Below are positions 24,833 through 34,300 of a DNA stretch of 64,000 bases, piece by piece. A program made the translations under genes and the position numbers. The DNA comes from Sporosarcina sp. PTS2304 (GTDB lineage: Bacteria; Bacillota; Bacilli; Bacillales_A; Planococcaceae), in assembly GCF_003351785.1 (NCBI RefSeq), contig NZ_CP031230.1, forward strand, positions 3,200,501 to 3,264,500, given 5' to 3'. Position 1 is the stretch's first letter. Each line of letters begins with the position of its first letter. Under the pieces are notes generated by a model. That model saw only the letters and a list, made by a program, of their open reading frames with translations. It did no database searches and had not been told where the DNA came from.

Positions 24833-24881
24833 CCACAACATGTTAGGGTAGTACATGAACATAACACACTATATATAGTAT
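24833..24881 (+). promoter_or_regulatory. Two NrdR-like boxes upstream of the RNR operon
   Basis: ACACTATATATAGTAT (24866-24881) closely fits the NrdR box, and CCACAACATGTTAGGG (24833-24848) fits more loosely. Their centres are 33 bp apart, close to the usual three helical turns. NrdR with ATP/dATP represses RNR genes from such tandem boxes. They overlap the likely start of the riboswitch transcript. Confidence 0.6.
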
Positions 24882-25045
24882 TTTGATGAATCGGTACCGA
24901 TCACGGTTTAAAAGGGAATCCGCTAAAAACGGAGCTGTCCCCGCAACTGATGGCATAGACGACTATCTTGATAACCACTGCTTAGCGCGGGAAGGAGAGA
25001 TGGGAGGGTGATATGCCAGCCAGGAGACCTGCCATTCATTCAAGC
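24882..25045 (+). promoter_or_regulatory. Cobalamin riboswitch
   Basis: Canonical elements occur in order: GGTTTAAAAGGGAATCC, GAGCTGTCCCCGCAACTG (the B12-box region), CCACTG, GCGGGAAGG and GCCAGCCAGGAGACCTGCC. The ends TTGATGAAT and ATTCATTCAA pair as P1. It precedes an attenuator and the nrdE gene, so adenosylcobalamin should switch off this B12-independent reductase. A B12-dependent class II enzyme elsewhere in the genome is implied. Confidence 0.95.
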
Positions 25046-25133
25046 ATACATTCTTCGGGGATTGGAGAGTGGAAGCCGCAAGCAGAGGATTTCTATCTGC
25101 TGAACAACTTCCATTTTTATCCATTAATTTATG

Positions 25134-25166
25134 ACGACTCCTGAAGCGATCTGGAGTCTTTTTTTA
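25134..25166 (+). terminator. Riboswitch expression-platform terminator
   Basis: GACTCC (25136-25141) and GGAGTC (25153-25158) form the stem, followed by TTTTTTT. It lies between the aptamer and nrdE, as expected for transcription attenuation by bound cobalamin. A second hairpin AGCAGA/TCTGCT at 25081-25101 may take part in the switch. Confidence 0.8.
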
Positions 25167-25193
25167 CATACTTTTTAAAGGGAGCGGATGCAA

Positions 25194-27416
25194 ATGGCGA
25201 TTATACACGAAACAGCAGGATTGGAATTAGTAATGGAAAATCTGCAAGAGGAGTTCGGAAAGCAGAAAATCGAACCGTTAGTGGAAGCGAGCGAGCGTTA
25301 TATAAGCCGTCATCCGAATAGCACGGCGACTGAGTGGACGAATGCGATGGTGCTAGATTCGTTGAGCAGAATTGATGAAGCGAATGCGTATTGGACGTTT
25401 GTGGCTGCACGTATTTATTTATTTGACGTCTATGCGAAGCAGAAAGCATTGCGTGGAGCGGATATGTATACCGATTTTGCGAAAAATGTAGAACGGTTGG
25501 TGGAACAGGGGTTGTATACACCTGTGTTGATGGAGAAATATAGCGAAGCGGAATTAAGAGAGATCGGTCAGTTAATCGATCCTACCCGCGACTTATTGTT
25601 TACGTATATCGGGTTGAAGACATTAGTGGATCGCTACGTGACGGTGAATTTCTCGAAACAGCCGGTAGAACTGCCGCAGGAGCGTTGGCTGATCATTGCG
25701 ATGACGCTGATGCAAGATGAAACGGAAGATCGCATCCACAAAATTGGGGAAGCGTATTGGGCGATGAGCAACCTCTACATGACCGTAGCGACACCGACGT
25801 TATCGAATGCTGGGAAAATGCATGGACAACTATCCAGCTGCTTCATCGATACGGTTGATGATTCATTGCAGGGGATTTACAACAGCAACACAGATATTGC
25901 GAACTTGTCGAAATTCGGCGGCGGTATCGGTGTGTATATGGGGAAAGTCCGTTCCCGCGGTTCGTCCATCCGTGGTTTTGAAGGAGCGTCTAGCGGAGTT
26001 TTGCCTTGGATTAAACAATTAAACAATACAGCGGTCAGTGTCGATCAGCTCGGTCAGCGACAAGGGGCTGTAGCGGTGTACTTGGACGTTTGGCATAAGG
26101 ACATTTTCACATTCCTCGATTTGAAGTTAAATAACGGGGACGATCGATTACGTGCGCATGATATTTTCACGGGCGTCTGCTTACCGGACCTATTCATGGA
26201 GAAAGTCGAAGCGCGTGAAGACTGGCATTTATTCGATCCACATGAAGTCCGTACGAAGATGGGCTATTCATTGGAAGATTTTTATGATGAGAAAAAAGGA
26301 CAAGGATCGTTCCGTGAGAAGTACGAAGAATGTGTCCGCAATCCTGAACTTTCGAGAGAGACGGTTTCTGCGATCGAGATTATGAAGCGTGTGTTGCGTA
26401 GCCAGTTGGAGACGGGGACGCCGTTCATGTTCTATCGGGACGAAGTGAATCGCACGAACCCGAATAAGCATGAAGGGATTATTTATTCCAGTAATCTATG
26501 TACAGAAATTACGCAAAATCAGTCAGCGACTACATTCGAATCGGTTTCATTGGAAGATGATTTGGTCGTGACGCGTACGAAGCCTGGTGATTTTGTAGTC
26601 TGTAATTTGTCTTCGATCAACTTAGGACGGGCGGTAACCGCGGATGTGCTGGATCGTTTGATTGCCATTCAAGTGCGTATGTTGGACAACGTCATTGATC
26701 AGAATAAAATTCCGGTTGTACAAGCGCAGCGCACGAATGCACGCTACCGGGGAATTGGCCTCGGAACATTTGGCTGGCATCACTTGCTCGCTTTGAAAAA
26801 TATTCAATGGGAGTCTCAGGAAGCGGTCGACTTCGCGGATGAATTGTATGAAAACATCGCGTACTTAACGATTAAAGCTTCCATGGAATTATCGAAGGAA
26901 AAAGGTGCCTACCCGCTATTTGACGGGTCGGATTGGCAAACAGGCGAGTACTTTGAACAGCGTGAATACGATTCAAACAGATGGCGTGAATTGCGTATGG
27001 ACGTAGCGATTAACGGGATGCGCAACGGGTATTTACTGGCGGTCGCTCCGAATAGTTCGACGTCTGTCATCGCAGGTTCGACAGCTTCGATCGATCCGGT
27101 ATTCAAGCCGTTCTACCATGAAGAGAAAAAAGATTATAAACTGCCGGTCATTGCGCCGGATTTGGATCATAATACGTATGATGTGTACCGCCGTTCTGCA
27201 TACATCGTCGATCAACGCTGGTCGATTAAACAAAATGCCGCGCGCCAGCACCATATCGACCAGTCGATTTCATTCAATATATACGTGCCGAACTCCATCC
27301 GTGCATCGGTCTTGCTAGATTTGCATATGCAAGTATGGAAATCGGGTATGAAAACGACGTACTATATGCGTTCCACAGCTTCTGAGATCGAGGAGTGCGA
27401 GTGGTGTCATTCTTAA
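25194..27416 (+). CDS. nrdE: Ribonucleoside-diphosphate reductase alpha subunit (class I)
   Basis: A 740-residue catalytic subunit that reduces ribonucleotides to deoxyribonucleotides. Visible signatures are TPTLSNAG and SSCFIDTVDDSLQGI (first active-site Cys region), GGGIGVYMGKVRSRG, YSSNLCTEI with FVVCNLSSINLGR, and VAPNSSTSVIAGSTASIDP. The C-terminal CEWCHS supplies the redox-shuttle Cys pair. ATG at 25194 is preferred to 25188 because AAAGGGAGCGG is then correctly spaced. It is first in the operon with a flavodoxin and the beta subunit. Control by the cobalamin riboswitch and NrdR-like boxes is inferred from sequence. Confidence 0.93.
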   Translation: MAIIHETAGLELVMENLQEEFGKQKIEPLVEASERYISRHPNSTATEWTNAMVLDSLSRIDEANAYWTFVAARIYLFDVYAKQKALRGADMYTDFAKNVERLVEQGLYTPVLMEKYSEAELREIGQLIDPTRDLLFTYIGLKTLVDRYVTVNFSKQPVELPQERWLIIAMTLMQDETEDRIHKIGEAYWAMSNLYMTVATPTLSNAGKMHGQLSSCFIDTVDDSLQGIYNSNTDIANLSKFGGGIGVYMGKVRSRGSSIRGFEGASSGVLPWIKQLNNTAVSVDQLGQRQGAVAVYLDVWHKDIFTFLDLKLNNGDDRLRAHDIFTGVCLPDLFMEKVEAREDWHLFDPHEVRTKMGYSLEDFYDEKKGQGSFREKYEECVRNPELSRETVSAIEIMKRVLRSQLETGTPFMFYRDEVNRTNPNKHEGIIYSSNLCTEITQNQSATTFESVSLEDDLVVTRTKPGDFVVCNLSSINLGRAVTADVLDRLIAIQVRMLDNVIDQNKIPVVQAQRTNARYRGIGLGTFGWHHLLALKNIQWESQEAVDFADELYENIAYLTIKASMELSKEKGAYPLFDGSDWQTGEYFEQREYDSNRWRELRMDVAINGMRNGYLLAVAPNSSTSVIAGSTASIDPVFKPFYHEEKKDYKLPVIAPDLDHNTYDVYRRSAYIVDQRWSIKQNAARQHHIDQSISFNIYVPNSIRASVLLDLHMQVWKSGMKTTYYMRSTASEIEECEWCHS

Positions 27417-27841
27417 TCGCCTACGCTTCGTGGAGCGGCAACACCGAAGAAGTAGCGGAGTTGATTGCTGAAAATTTAAGCCGGGAAGGGGTCGCTGTCG
27501 ATACGCATCGTATTGGCATAGGCGCCTTACCCGATGTACATGAATATGACGCGTTTTGCATTGGTTCCTTTACATGGGAAAAAGGAGCCACACCTGACGA
27601 AGTGAAAGATTTCGTGGCGGATATCGGGTATAAACCTGAAACGGTCTATGTTTTCGGTACAGGAGACACGCAATTCGGCGGCGATGAATTATTTTGTAAA
27701 GCGGCCGAAAAATTGGCACGCTTCTATGATTCACCGTTTGAACCGCTGAAAGTCGAACAAAGCCCACGCGGCAAACAAGAGCAAATCGTAACGAATTGGA
27801 CGAAAGGAGTGCTCGACCATTGGCGACACTTACAAGAGTAA
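27404..27841 (+). CDS. Flavodoxin in the NrdI position
   Basis: A 145-residue flavodoxin-fold protein. The FMN phosphate loop is YASWSGNTEEVAE (about 6-18), followed by GSFTWEKGATPDEV (about 55) and FGTGDTQFGGDELFCKA (about 84-100), the usual flavodoxin FMN loops. It lies between the RNR alpha and beta genes and overlaps both, the place NrdI takes in class Ib operons, where NrdI provides superoxide to load the Mn2-tyrosyl cofactor. The sequence resembles ordinary flavodoxin more than typical NrdI. GTG at 27404 is chosen for spacing to GAGGAG. Confidence 0.75.
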   Translation: MSFLIAYASWSGNTEEVAELIAENLSREGVAVDTHRIGIGALPDVHEYDAFCIGSFTWEKGATPDEVKDFVADIGYKPETVYVFGTGDTQFGGDELFCKAAEKLARFYDSPFEPLKVEQSPRGKQEQIVTNWTKGVLDHWRHLQE

Positions 27842-28857
27842 AAGTATTGAATCCGGCAAATCCGAATAAAGCGACTGCTATTTTCGGCGGGGAAGCAAGC
27901 GGAATCCTTAATTGGAACGACATCGCGCACCCCCATTTCTACACATTGCGTCAGCGCATCCGTTCCCTTTTCTGGACGGCAAATGAAGTGGACATGACAC
28001 AGGACGTCAAGCAGTTTTCACGTCTTACAAAGGAAGAACAAGTCGCTTTCTTGAAAATCATTGGCTTATTGGCAACATTGGACGGACCGCAAACCGTCAT
28101 TGCGATGAAGATTGCAGACTTCACAACCGATCCTTCCGTCAAGTCGATTATGGCGACAATTGCCGATCAGGAAAGTGAACACAATCATAGCTACGCCTAC
28201 GTGTTGTCATCTGTTACGAATCTTGATAAACAGATGGAATCATTTGAAATGGGGCGCACCGACGATGTTTTAATGAAGCGTAACGAGCGAATTGTTGACG
28301 TGTACAACGAGTTCGCAGAGAATCCGACGATTGAAACGGTGCTGAAGGCGATGGTGTATACGACGCTACTGGAAGGACTGTTCTTCTATAGCGGTTTTGC
28401 ATTTTTCTACAACTTGGCACGCCACCAAAAGATGGTCGGAACGTCTACTATGATTTCCTATATTAACCGCGATGAACTTCAACACGGCAAAGCGATCAGC
28501 GACATTTTCCGCGCAGCCTTGGCAGAGAACCCGGAATACAACACCGACGCATTCACGGAATGGATCTATGACCAGTTCCGCCACTCCGTAGAGCAAGAAA
28601 TCATCTGGAGCCGCTATGTCCTAGGCGATATCGATGGTCTCGACTTAGATGAAATGGAAGGCTATATTAAATACCGCGCAAATAAAATGTTGCGCATGCT
28701 AGGCTTGAGTGAGATTTATCCAGAGTTCACCGACAACCCGATGAAGTGGATCCGCGCATACGTTGATAATTTCGACGACACGAAAACAGACTTCTTCGAG
28801 CAAACGAGCCGTCAGTACGTGAAAACAAGTGATTTGAATGGTTTTGATGATTTGTAA
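27820..28857 (+). CDS. nrdF: Ribonucleoside-diphosphate reductase beta subunit
   Basis: A 345-residue ferritin-like radical subunit. Ligands are visible: Asp in LATLDGPQTV, Glu and His in DQESEHNHSYAYV, Glu in TLLEGLFFY and the RDELQHG pair. The Tyr four residues after the ligand His matches the radical Tyr (E. coli Y122 position), so this is a tyrosyl-radical enzyme and not a heterodinuclear or Tyr-less variant. TTG at 27820 after AAGGAGTG is the likely start; an upstream in-frame codon at 27796 has no binding site. It overlaps the flavodoxin gene by 22 nt. A terminator follows. Confidence 0.93.
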   Translation: MATLTRVKVLNPANPNKATAIFGGEASGILNWNDIAHPHFYTLRQRIRSLFWTANEVDMTQDVKQFSRLTKEEQVAFLKIIGLLATLDGPQTVIAMKIADFTTDPSVKSIMATIADQESEHNHSYAYVLSSVTNLDKQMESFEMGRTDDVLMKRNERIVDVYNEFAENPTIETVLKAMVYTTLLEGLFFYSGFAFFYNLARHQKMVGTSTMISYINRDELQHGKAISDIFRAALAENPEYNTDAFTEWIYDQFRHSVEQEIIWSRYVLGDIDGLDLDEMEGYIKYRANKMLRMLGLSEIYPEFTDNPMKWIRAYVDNFDDTKTDFFEQTSRQYVKTSDLNGFDDL

Positions 28858-28871
28858 GTCAATGAAAGAAG

Positions 28872-28904
28872 GAAGGAAGTGCGAAATAGCGCTTCCTTTT
28901 TTGT
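28872..28904 (+). terminator. Terminator of the RNR operon
   Basis: GGAAGTGC and GCGCTTCC pair around GAAATA, followed by a TTTTTT run. Confidence 0.8.
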
Positions 28905-28929
28905 CGTGGGGAAGTAGAAGGTTTATTTG

Positions 28930-29255
28930 CGCTCATAGCGATTGTGCTTCCGCTCATAGAAGTGGTCTCCGCGCTCATAGCGATTGTGCTTCCGCTCATA
29001 GAAGTGGTCTCCTCGCTCATAGCGATTGTGCTTCCGCTCATAGAAGTGGTCTCCTCGCTCATAGCGATTGTGCTTCCGCTCATAGAAGTGGTCTCTGCGC
29101 TCATAGCGATTGTGCTTCGGCTCATAGAAATGGCCTTTGCGCTCATAGCGAGTGTATTTCCGCTCATAGAAGTGGCCTTTGCGCTCATAGCGATTGTGCT
29201 TCCGCTCATAGAAGTGGTCTCCGCGCTCATAGCGAGTGTATTTCCGCTCATAGAA
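28930..29255 (+). repeat. 21-bp tandem repeat cluster 2 (16 copies)
   Basis: CGCTCAT (with one variant, GGCTCAT) occurs every 21 bp from 28930 to 29245. Alternate copies are more alike, giving a 42-bp higher-order unit (CATAGCGATTGTGCTTC, then CATAGAAGTGGTCTC). It fills the interval between the nrdF terminator and the terminator of the converging CoA-transferase gene. Confidence 0.95.
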
Positions 29256-29265
29256 AACACCCAAC

Positions 29266-29306
29266 CAACAAAAAAGCGAGCAGACATCATCGTCTGCTCG
29301 CTTCTA
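29266..29306 (-). terminator. Terminator of the CoA-transferase gene
   Basis: On the minus strand AAGCGAGCAGAC and GTCTGCTCGCTT form a perfect 12-bp stem around GATGAT, followed by TTTT. Confidence 0.85.
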
Positions 29307-29318
29307 CATCCTATCCAA

Positions 29319-30848
29319 TTACTTCTTAACTGCTTCTTTATGCATTGTTTTGTTTTTTGCAAGATTTACGTGCCAAGATAGAGCCTCTTCCAAGATGTGT
29401 GGAGTTTGTCCGCCCACTTGTTCAACTGCTCTGTTGTAGTAGTCGCGTAGCTCGTCTTTGAAATCCGGGTGAGCACATACTTCAATCAACTTCTCAGCTT
29501 TTTGTCTTGGAGCCAAGCCGCGAAGGTCAGCATAGCCTTGTTCTGTAACGATAACATCCACATCATGCTCCGTGTGGTCCACGTGAGAGCAGAAAGGAAC
29601 GATAGATGATACGTCTCCGCCTTTAGCGTGTGATTTCGTTACGAAGATTGCGATACGTGCGTTACGTGCGAAATCTCCAGATCCACCGATACCGTTCATC
29701 ATACGTGTACCGCTAACATGTGTAGAGTTAACGTTTCCGTAGATGTCTAGCTCAAGCGCCGTGTTGAAAGAGATGATGCCCAAACGACGGATAACTTCTG
29801 GATGGTTAGAAACCTCTTGCGGACGGAATACTAGCTTGTCGCGGTATTTACTAATGTCTTCTTTTAAGTTGTCCAAGCGCTTCTTAGAAAGTGTCAATGA
29901 AGTAGCAGAAGCGAATTTCACTACGCCGTCATCGATCAAGTCAAAGATTGCATCTTGAAGAACTTCAGAATATACTTCGATATCTTTAAACTCAGATGTT
30001 CTCATCCCGTCAAGAACTGCGTTTGCCACAGAACCAACACCTGATTGAAGAGGCATTAATGATTCGTCCATACGCCCTAATTTGATCTCGTCACGGAAGA
30101 AGTTCAACAAGTGATTTGCGATTTCTTGTGTTTCTTCGTCTGGAGGAACGATAGGGGAAGGAATATCACCTTGTTCCGTAAGAACGATTCCACGTACTTT
30201 TTCAGGATCTACTTTAATACCTGGCGTACCGATTTTATCTGTCACTTTGTAGACAGGAATTTCTGTTCTCTCGCCTTGGTATTCTGGGATATACACATCG
30301 TGCAACCCTTCGAATTCAGCTGGCGCATTGACATTCAGCTCGATAATAACATGCTTAGCTTCCTGAACGAAAATTGGTGAGTTACCTACTGAACCAGTCG
30401 GTATAATTTGACCGTCCTCCGTAATAGCAGCTGCTTCAATAATCGCATAGTCGATCGGCCCGATAACGCCTTGACGAATCCACTCAGCAGTATGAGATAG
30501 ATGCTGATCGATGTAGAATGAATCACCTGAATTGATCTTGCCGCGCATAGTTGCGTTGCCTTGATACGGAACACGTAAATTAATCAAATCAGCTTCTGCC
30601 ATCAATTCATCAACATTTGGTCCGAGAGAGGCCCCAGTGAAAACGTTTACTTTGAATTTTTCGTTTTTCCCTCTTTCAGCTAATGCCAATGGAACCGCTT
30701 TCGCATCTCCGGATAAAGTAAAGCCACTTAGACCTAAAGACATTCCATCCTCAATCCAAGATGCTGCTTCTTCAGCTGTAACAATCTTATCTTTTAGTGC
30801 TTCACAACGAAGGACTTTGTTTAATTCGTTTGACACGGTATCATCCAC
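29319..30848 (-). CDS. Succinate/acetyl-type CoA-transferase (acetyl-CoA hydrolase family)
   Basis: A protein of up to 509 residues in the Cat1/ScpC family, which moves CoA between acyl-CoA and a carboxylic acid such as succinate, acetate or propionate. Landmarks are LGLSGFTLSGDAKAVP (N-terminal fold), LPLQSGVGSVANAVL (about 255), YSEVLQDAIFDL with the presumed catalytic Glu (about 291) and GSGDFARNA (about 390). GTG at 30848 or GTG at 30836 may be the start; AGGTGG suits the second better. It is monocistronic with its own terminator. Exact substrates cannot be told by sequence. Confidence 0.88.
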   Translation of the reverse strand: MDDTVSNELNKVLRCEALKDKIVTAEEAASWIEDGMSLGLSGFTLSGDAKAVPLALAERGKNEKFKVNVFTGASLGPNVDELMAEADLINLRVPYQGNATMRGKINSGDSFYIDQHLSHTAEWIRQGVIGPIDYAIIEAAAITEDGQIIPTGSVGNSPIFVQEAKHVIIELNVNAPAEFEGLHDVYIPEYQGERTEIPVYKVTDKIGTPGIKVDPEKVRGIVLTEQGDIPSPIVPPDEETQEIANHLLNFFRDEIKLGRMDESLMPLQSGVGSVANAVLDGMRTSEFKDIEVYSEVLQDAIFDLIDDGVVKFASATSLTLSKKRLDNLKEDISKYRDKLVFRPQEVSNHPEVIRRLGIISFNTALELDIYGNVNSTHVSGTRMMNGIGGSGDFARNARIAIFVTKSHAKGGDVSSIVPFCSHVDHTEHDVDVIVTEQGYADLRGLAPRQKAEKLIEVCAHPDFKDELRDYYNRAVEQVGGQTPHILEEALSWHVNLAKNKTMHKEAVKK

Positions 30849-31141
30849 CTAACCTTTCATTTTGTATATTATTCTATCAGTTATTTGAATAAAATCAACA
30901 CAATATTATGAGAACTATACTAAAATTTCCACAAATTTATGAAACACATCATTTCATCTGAATAAAATTGCACTAAAAACTTCTTCTAAATGGTAATTAC
31001 TACTTTAGCAAGTCCTAATGACGAATGGAATGAGGGAATGATCCTCTCTTTAGTAGGAGAATATAGCTCGATAATCTAGTAACAGAGTAGGAGACTACCC
31101 TAATGTATATATCGAAAATTGCACGTTTTAAGTAGAGAATA
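30849..31141. other. Divergent intergenic region between the CoA-transferase gene and narG
   Basis: No gene. AT-rich with several GGGAAT- or ACCCTA-like fragments (for example ACTACCCTAATG near 31094). The narG control sites are listed separately. Confidence 0.5.
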
Positions 31142-31182
31142 GGGAATTCCCCAATAGAAACGTTGTATAAAGCGCGTATAAT
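31142..31182 (+). promoter_or_regulatory. narG promoter with upstream GGGAATTCCC palindrome (candidate NreC site 1)
   Basis: TATAAT at 31177-31182 is a consensus -10, but no -35 is recognisable 17 bp upstream. The 10-bp palindrome GGGAATTCCC (31142-31151) is centred about 42 bp before the expected start, the position of an activator that contacts RNA polymerase. The NreC sites known from staphylococci are GGG/CCC palindromes, and nreABC lies in this locus. Confidence 0.55.
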
Positions 31183-31246
31183 TAAGAAATATAAAGGAAA
31201 ATTATTGTTATTTATGATAAATCAGTACAGATTGTAGGAAGCATTA

Positions 31247-31256
31247 GGGAATTCCC
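31247..31256 (+). promoter_or_regulatory. Second GGGAATTCCC palindrome (candidate NreC site 2)
   Basis: Identical 10-bp palindrome in the same TAGGGAATTCCC context, exactly 105 bp after the first, or about ten helical turns. The following T run is not preceded by a stem long enough for a terminator. A possible -10 (TAGTAT, 31301) lies downstream. Confidence 0.5.
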
Positions 31257-31354
31257 TTTTTTATTTTCAGATTAATTCGTCAAATTTAGGGTAATGTGTT
31301 TAGTATATTTGTGTTCACTTGCTGCTACATTCTGAGAAGGAGTGGAAATGTTCG

Positions 31355-34300
31355 ATGAAAAAGCGATTCGGATTGAATTATTTTAAGCCTGTTGAGAGCT
31401 ATTCGGGAAATTGGTCGGTGCTAGAAGAGAAAAGCCGTGATTGGGAAAATATGTACCGCCAGCGTTGGTCACATGACAAAGTAGTGCGTACCACACACGG
31501 TGTTAACTGTACGGGGTCATGTAGCTGGAAAGTATTCGTGAAAAACGGCATCATCACATGGGAAAACCAGCAAATCGATTATCCTTCCTGTGGGCCGGAT
31601 ATGCCAGAGTTCGAACCGCGTGGCTGTCCGCGTGGGGCGTCATTTTCTTGGTATGAATACAGCCCGCTGCGCGTGAAGTATCCTTATATAAGAGGAAAGC
31701 TGTGGCGCATGTGGAATGAAGCACTGCAAGAGACGAAAGATCCCGTCAAAGCGTGGACTTCGATTGTAGAAGATCCAGTAAAGACGAGCGAATACAAGAA
31801 AGCACGCGGAAAAGGTGGACATGTTCGTATCCATTGGCGTGATGCGACGATGCTCATTGCGGCACAATTGATTTATACGATTCAGAAATATGGTCCAGAC
31901 CGCATTGCAGGATTCACACCGATTCCGGCGATGTCGATGGTCAGTTACGCATCAGGCGCACGCATGATTTCATTGCTTGGTGGAGAAATGCTAAGTTTCT
32001 ACGATTGGTATGCGGATTTACCGCCATCCTCACCACAAATTTGGGGAGAGCAGACGGATGTGCCTGAGTCGAGTGACTGGTTTAACGCAGGATACATCAT
32101 TATGTGGGGTTCCAACGTTCCGTTAACGCGGACGCCGGATGCACACTTTATGACGGAAGTTCGCTACAAAGGAACGAAAGTCGTTTCTGTGGCACCGGAT
32201 TATGCGGAAAGTGTGACACATGCGGATGATTGGATCGCAGCGAATCCAGGAACGGATGCAGCAGTCGCGCAGGCGATGACACATGTTATTTTGGATGAAT
32301 TCTATGAAAAGCGTAAAGAACCAACGTTTTTGAACTATGCAAAACAATATACGGATATGCCGTTTTTAATCGTGCTCGATCCTCACGAAGATTCGTACAA
32401 AGCGGGACGTTTCTTGCGAGCGAGCGATTTCGGTCAACAGTCTGAACATGCTGAGTGGAAACCGATGCTATTAGATGAAGCAACAGGTGAAATCATTGTG
32501 CCGAACGGGACGATGGGGCAGCGTTGGGAAGAAGACGTTAAATGGAATCTTCTATTAGACAATGAAGATGGAACACGTGTAGAACCTGCATTGTCCATTG
32601 AAAAGCATGGGGCGGAATGGCAAGAAATCTATTTCCCATACTTTGATAACAGAGGAAATGGTACGTTCAAACGTCCAATTCCAGCGAAGAAAGTTCAATT
32701 TGCGGACGGTACAGAACGTCTAGTGGCGACAACGTATGATGTCATGTTGAGTCAATACGGTGTGAATAGAATCGATAGTGAACTAGAAGCGTCCGGCTAT
32801 GATGACGCAACGTCCATTTACACACCAGCTTGGCAAGAAGCGATTACGAATGTGAAGCCGGAGCTTGTCACACAAATCGCTATGGAGTTTGCGCAGAACG
32901 CGATTGATACAGGCGGCCGTTCGATGATTATTATGGGCGCAGGGATCAATCACTGGTTCAACAGTGACACGATTTACCGTGCAATCTTGAACTTAGTAAC
33001 ATTGACAGCTTCTCAAGGAGTGAACGGCGGCGGTTGGGCACATTATGTCGGTCAGGAAAAATGTCGTCCGATTGAAGGTTGGAGTACGATTGCCTTTGCG
33101 AAAGACTGGCAAGGTCCTCCACGTTTGCAAAACGCGACGTCATTTTTCTACTTCGCAACTGATCAATGGAAGTACGAAGAAGCGGGCGCCGATACGCTTA
33201 TGTCCCCGCTCGGAGGCGAAGCGAGATACCAGCACCCGGCAGACTATAACGTACTCGCTGCACGACTCGGCTGGTTGCCATCGTATCCGCAGTTCAATAA
33301 AAACAGTCTGCTGCTCGTTGAAGAAGCAGCGAGACTCGGCAAAACGGCACCGAAAGAAGTCGTCAGTCATGTAGTGGATCAGCTGAAATCAGGTGAACTA
33401 CAATTTGCGGCACAAGACCCGGGAGCACCTGAAAACTTCCCGCGTTCGCTATTCGTTTGGCGTTCGAACTTGATCTCAAGCTCTGCAAAAGGGCAAGAAT
33501 ATTTTATGAAGCATTTACTCGGCGCATCGAGTGGATTACTCGCCACACCGAACGAAGACATGAAGCCGGAAGAAATGATTTGGCGTGATGAAGTAGAAGG
33601 GAAACTGGATCTCCTTGTCGCACTTGATTTCCGTATGACTGCAACACCGTTGTACGCAGACCTTGTATTACCAGCTGCGACTTGGTATGAAAAAGTGGAC
33701 CTATCTTCTACAGATATGCACCCATTCGTTCACCCGTTCAATCCGGCGGTCAATCCGTTATGGGAATCTCGTTCGGACTGGGATATTTATCGCACGATTG
33801 CAGAAACATTCTCGGAACTTGCGAAAATTCATTTGCCTGGTGTCTATAAAGATTTAGTCACATCGCCGCTTGCGCATGACTCCATTCAAGAAATTGCACA
33901 GCCGTATGGGGAAGTGCATGATTGGAGCAAAGGTGAGGTAGAAGCGATTCCAGGGAAGACGATGCCTGGCATGACGATTGTCGAACGGGATTATACGAAA
34001 ATTTACGATAAGTACATTACACTCGGACCTTTGCTTTCAACAGGCAAGACGGGTGCACACGGTGTCAGCTTCTCGGTCGCTGAAGAGTACGAGATGATGA
34101 AGGGCATTAATGGCGTGTACGAAGACGATACGGTGAAAGACGGATTGCCGAAACTGTTCACAGCGAAGCATGCGGCGGAAGCGATGCTCACACTGTCCTC
34201 TGCAACGAACGGGCGCGTCTCACAACGGGCATTTGAAGCAGCCGAGCAGGATACGGGCGTGGAGTTGAAAGATATTTCAGCAGACCGTGCAGCGGAGCGT

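Noticed and set aside
28859-29381. Long open frames on both strands with repeating YERKHNRYERG-like or MSGSTIAMSAE-like protein
   Set aside because: They exist only because the 21-bp repeat length is a multiple of three. They lack ribosome binding sites, and equivalent frames occur at the other repeat clusters on either strand.
31247-31275. Terminator before narG
   Set aside because: The GGGAATTCCC stem is only 5 bp with no loop, so it cannot terminate; an operator role fits better.
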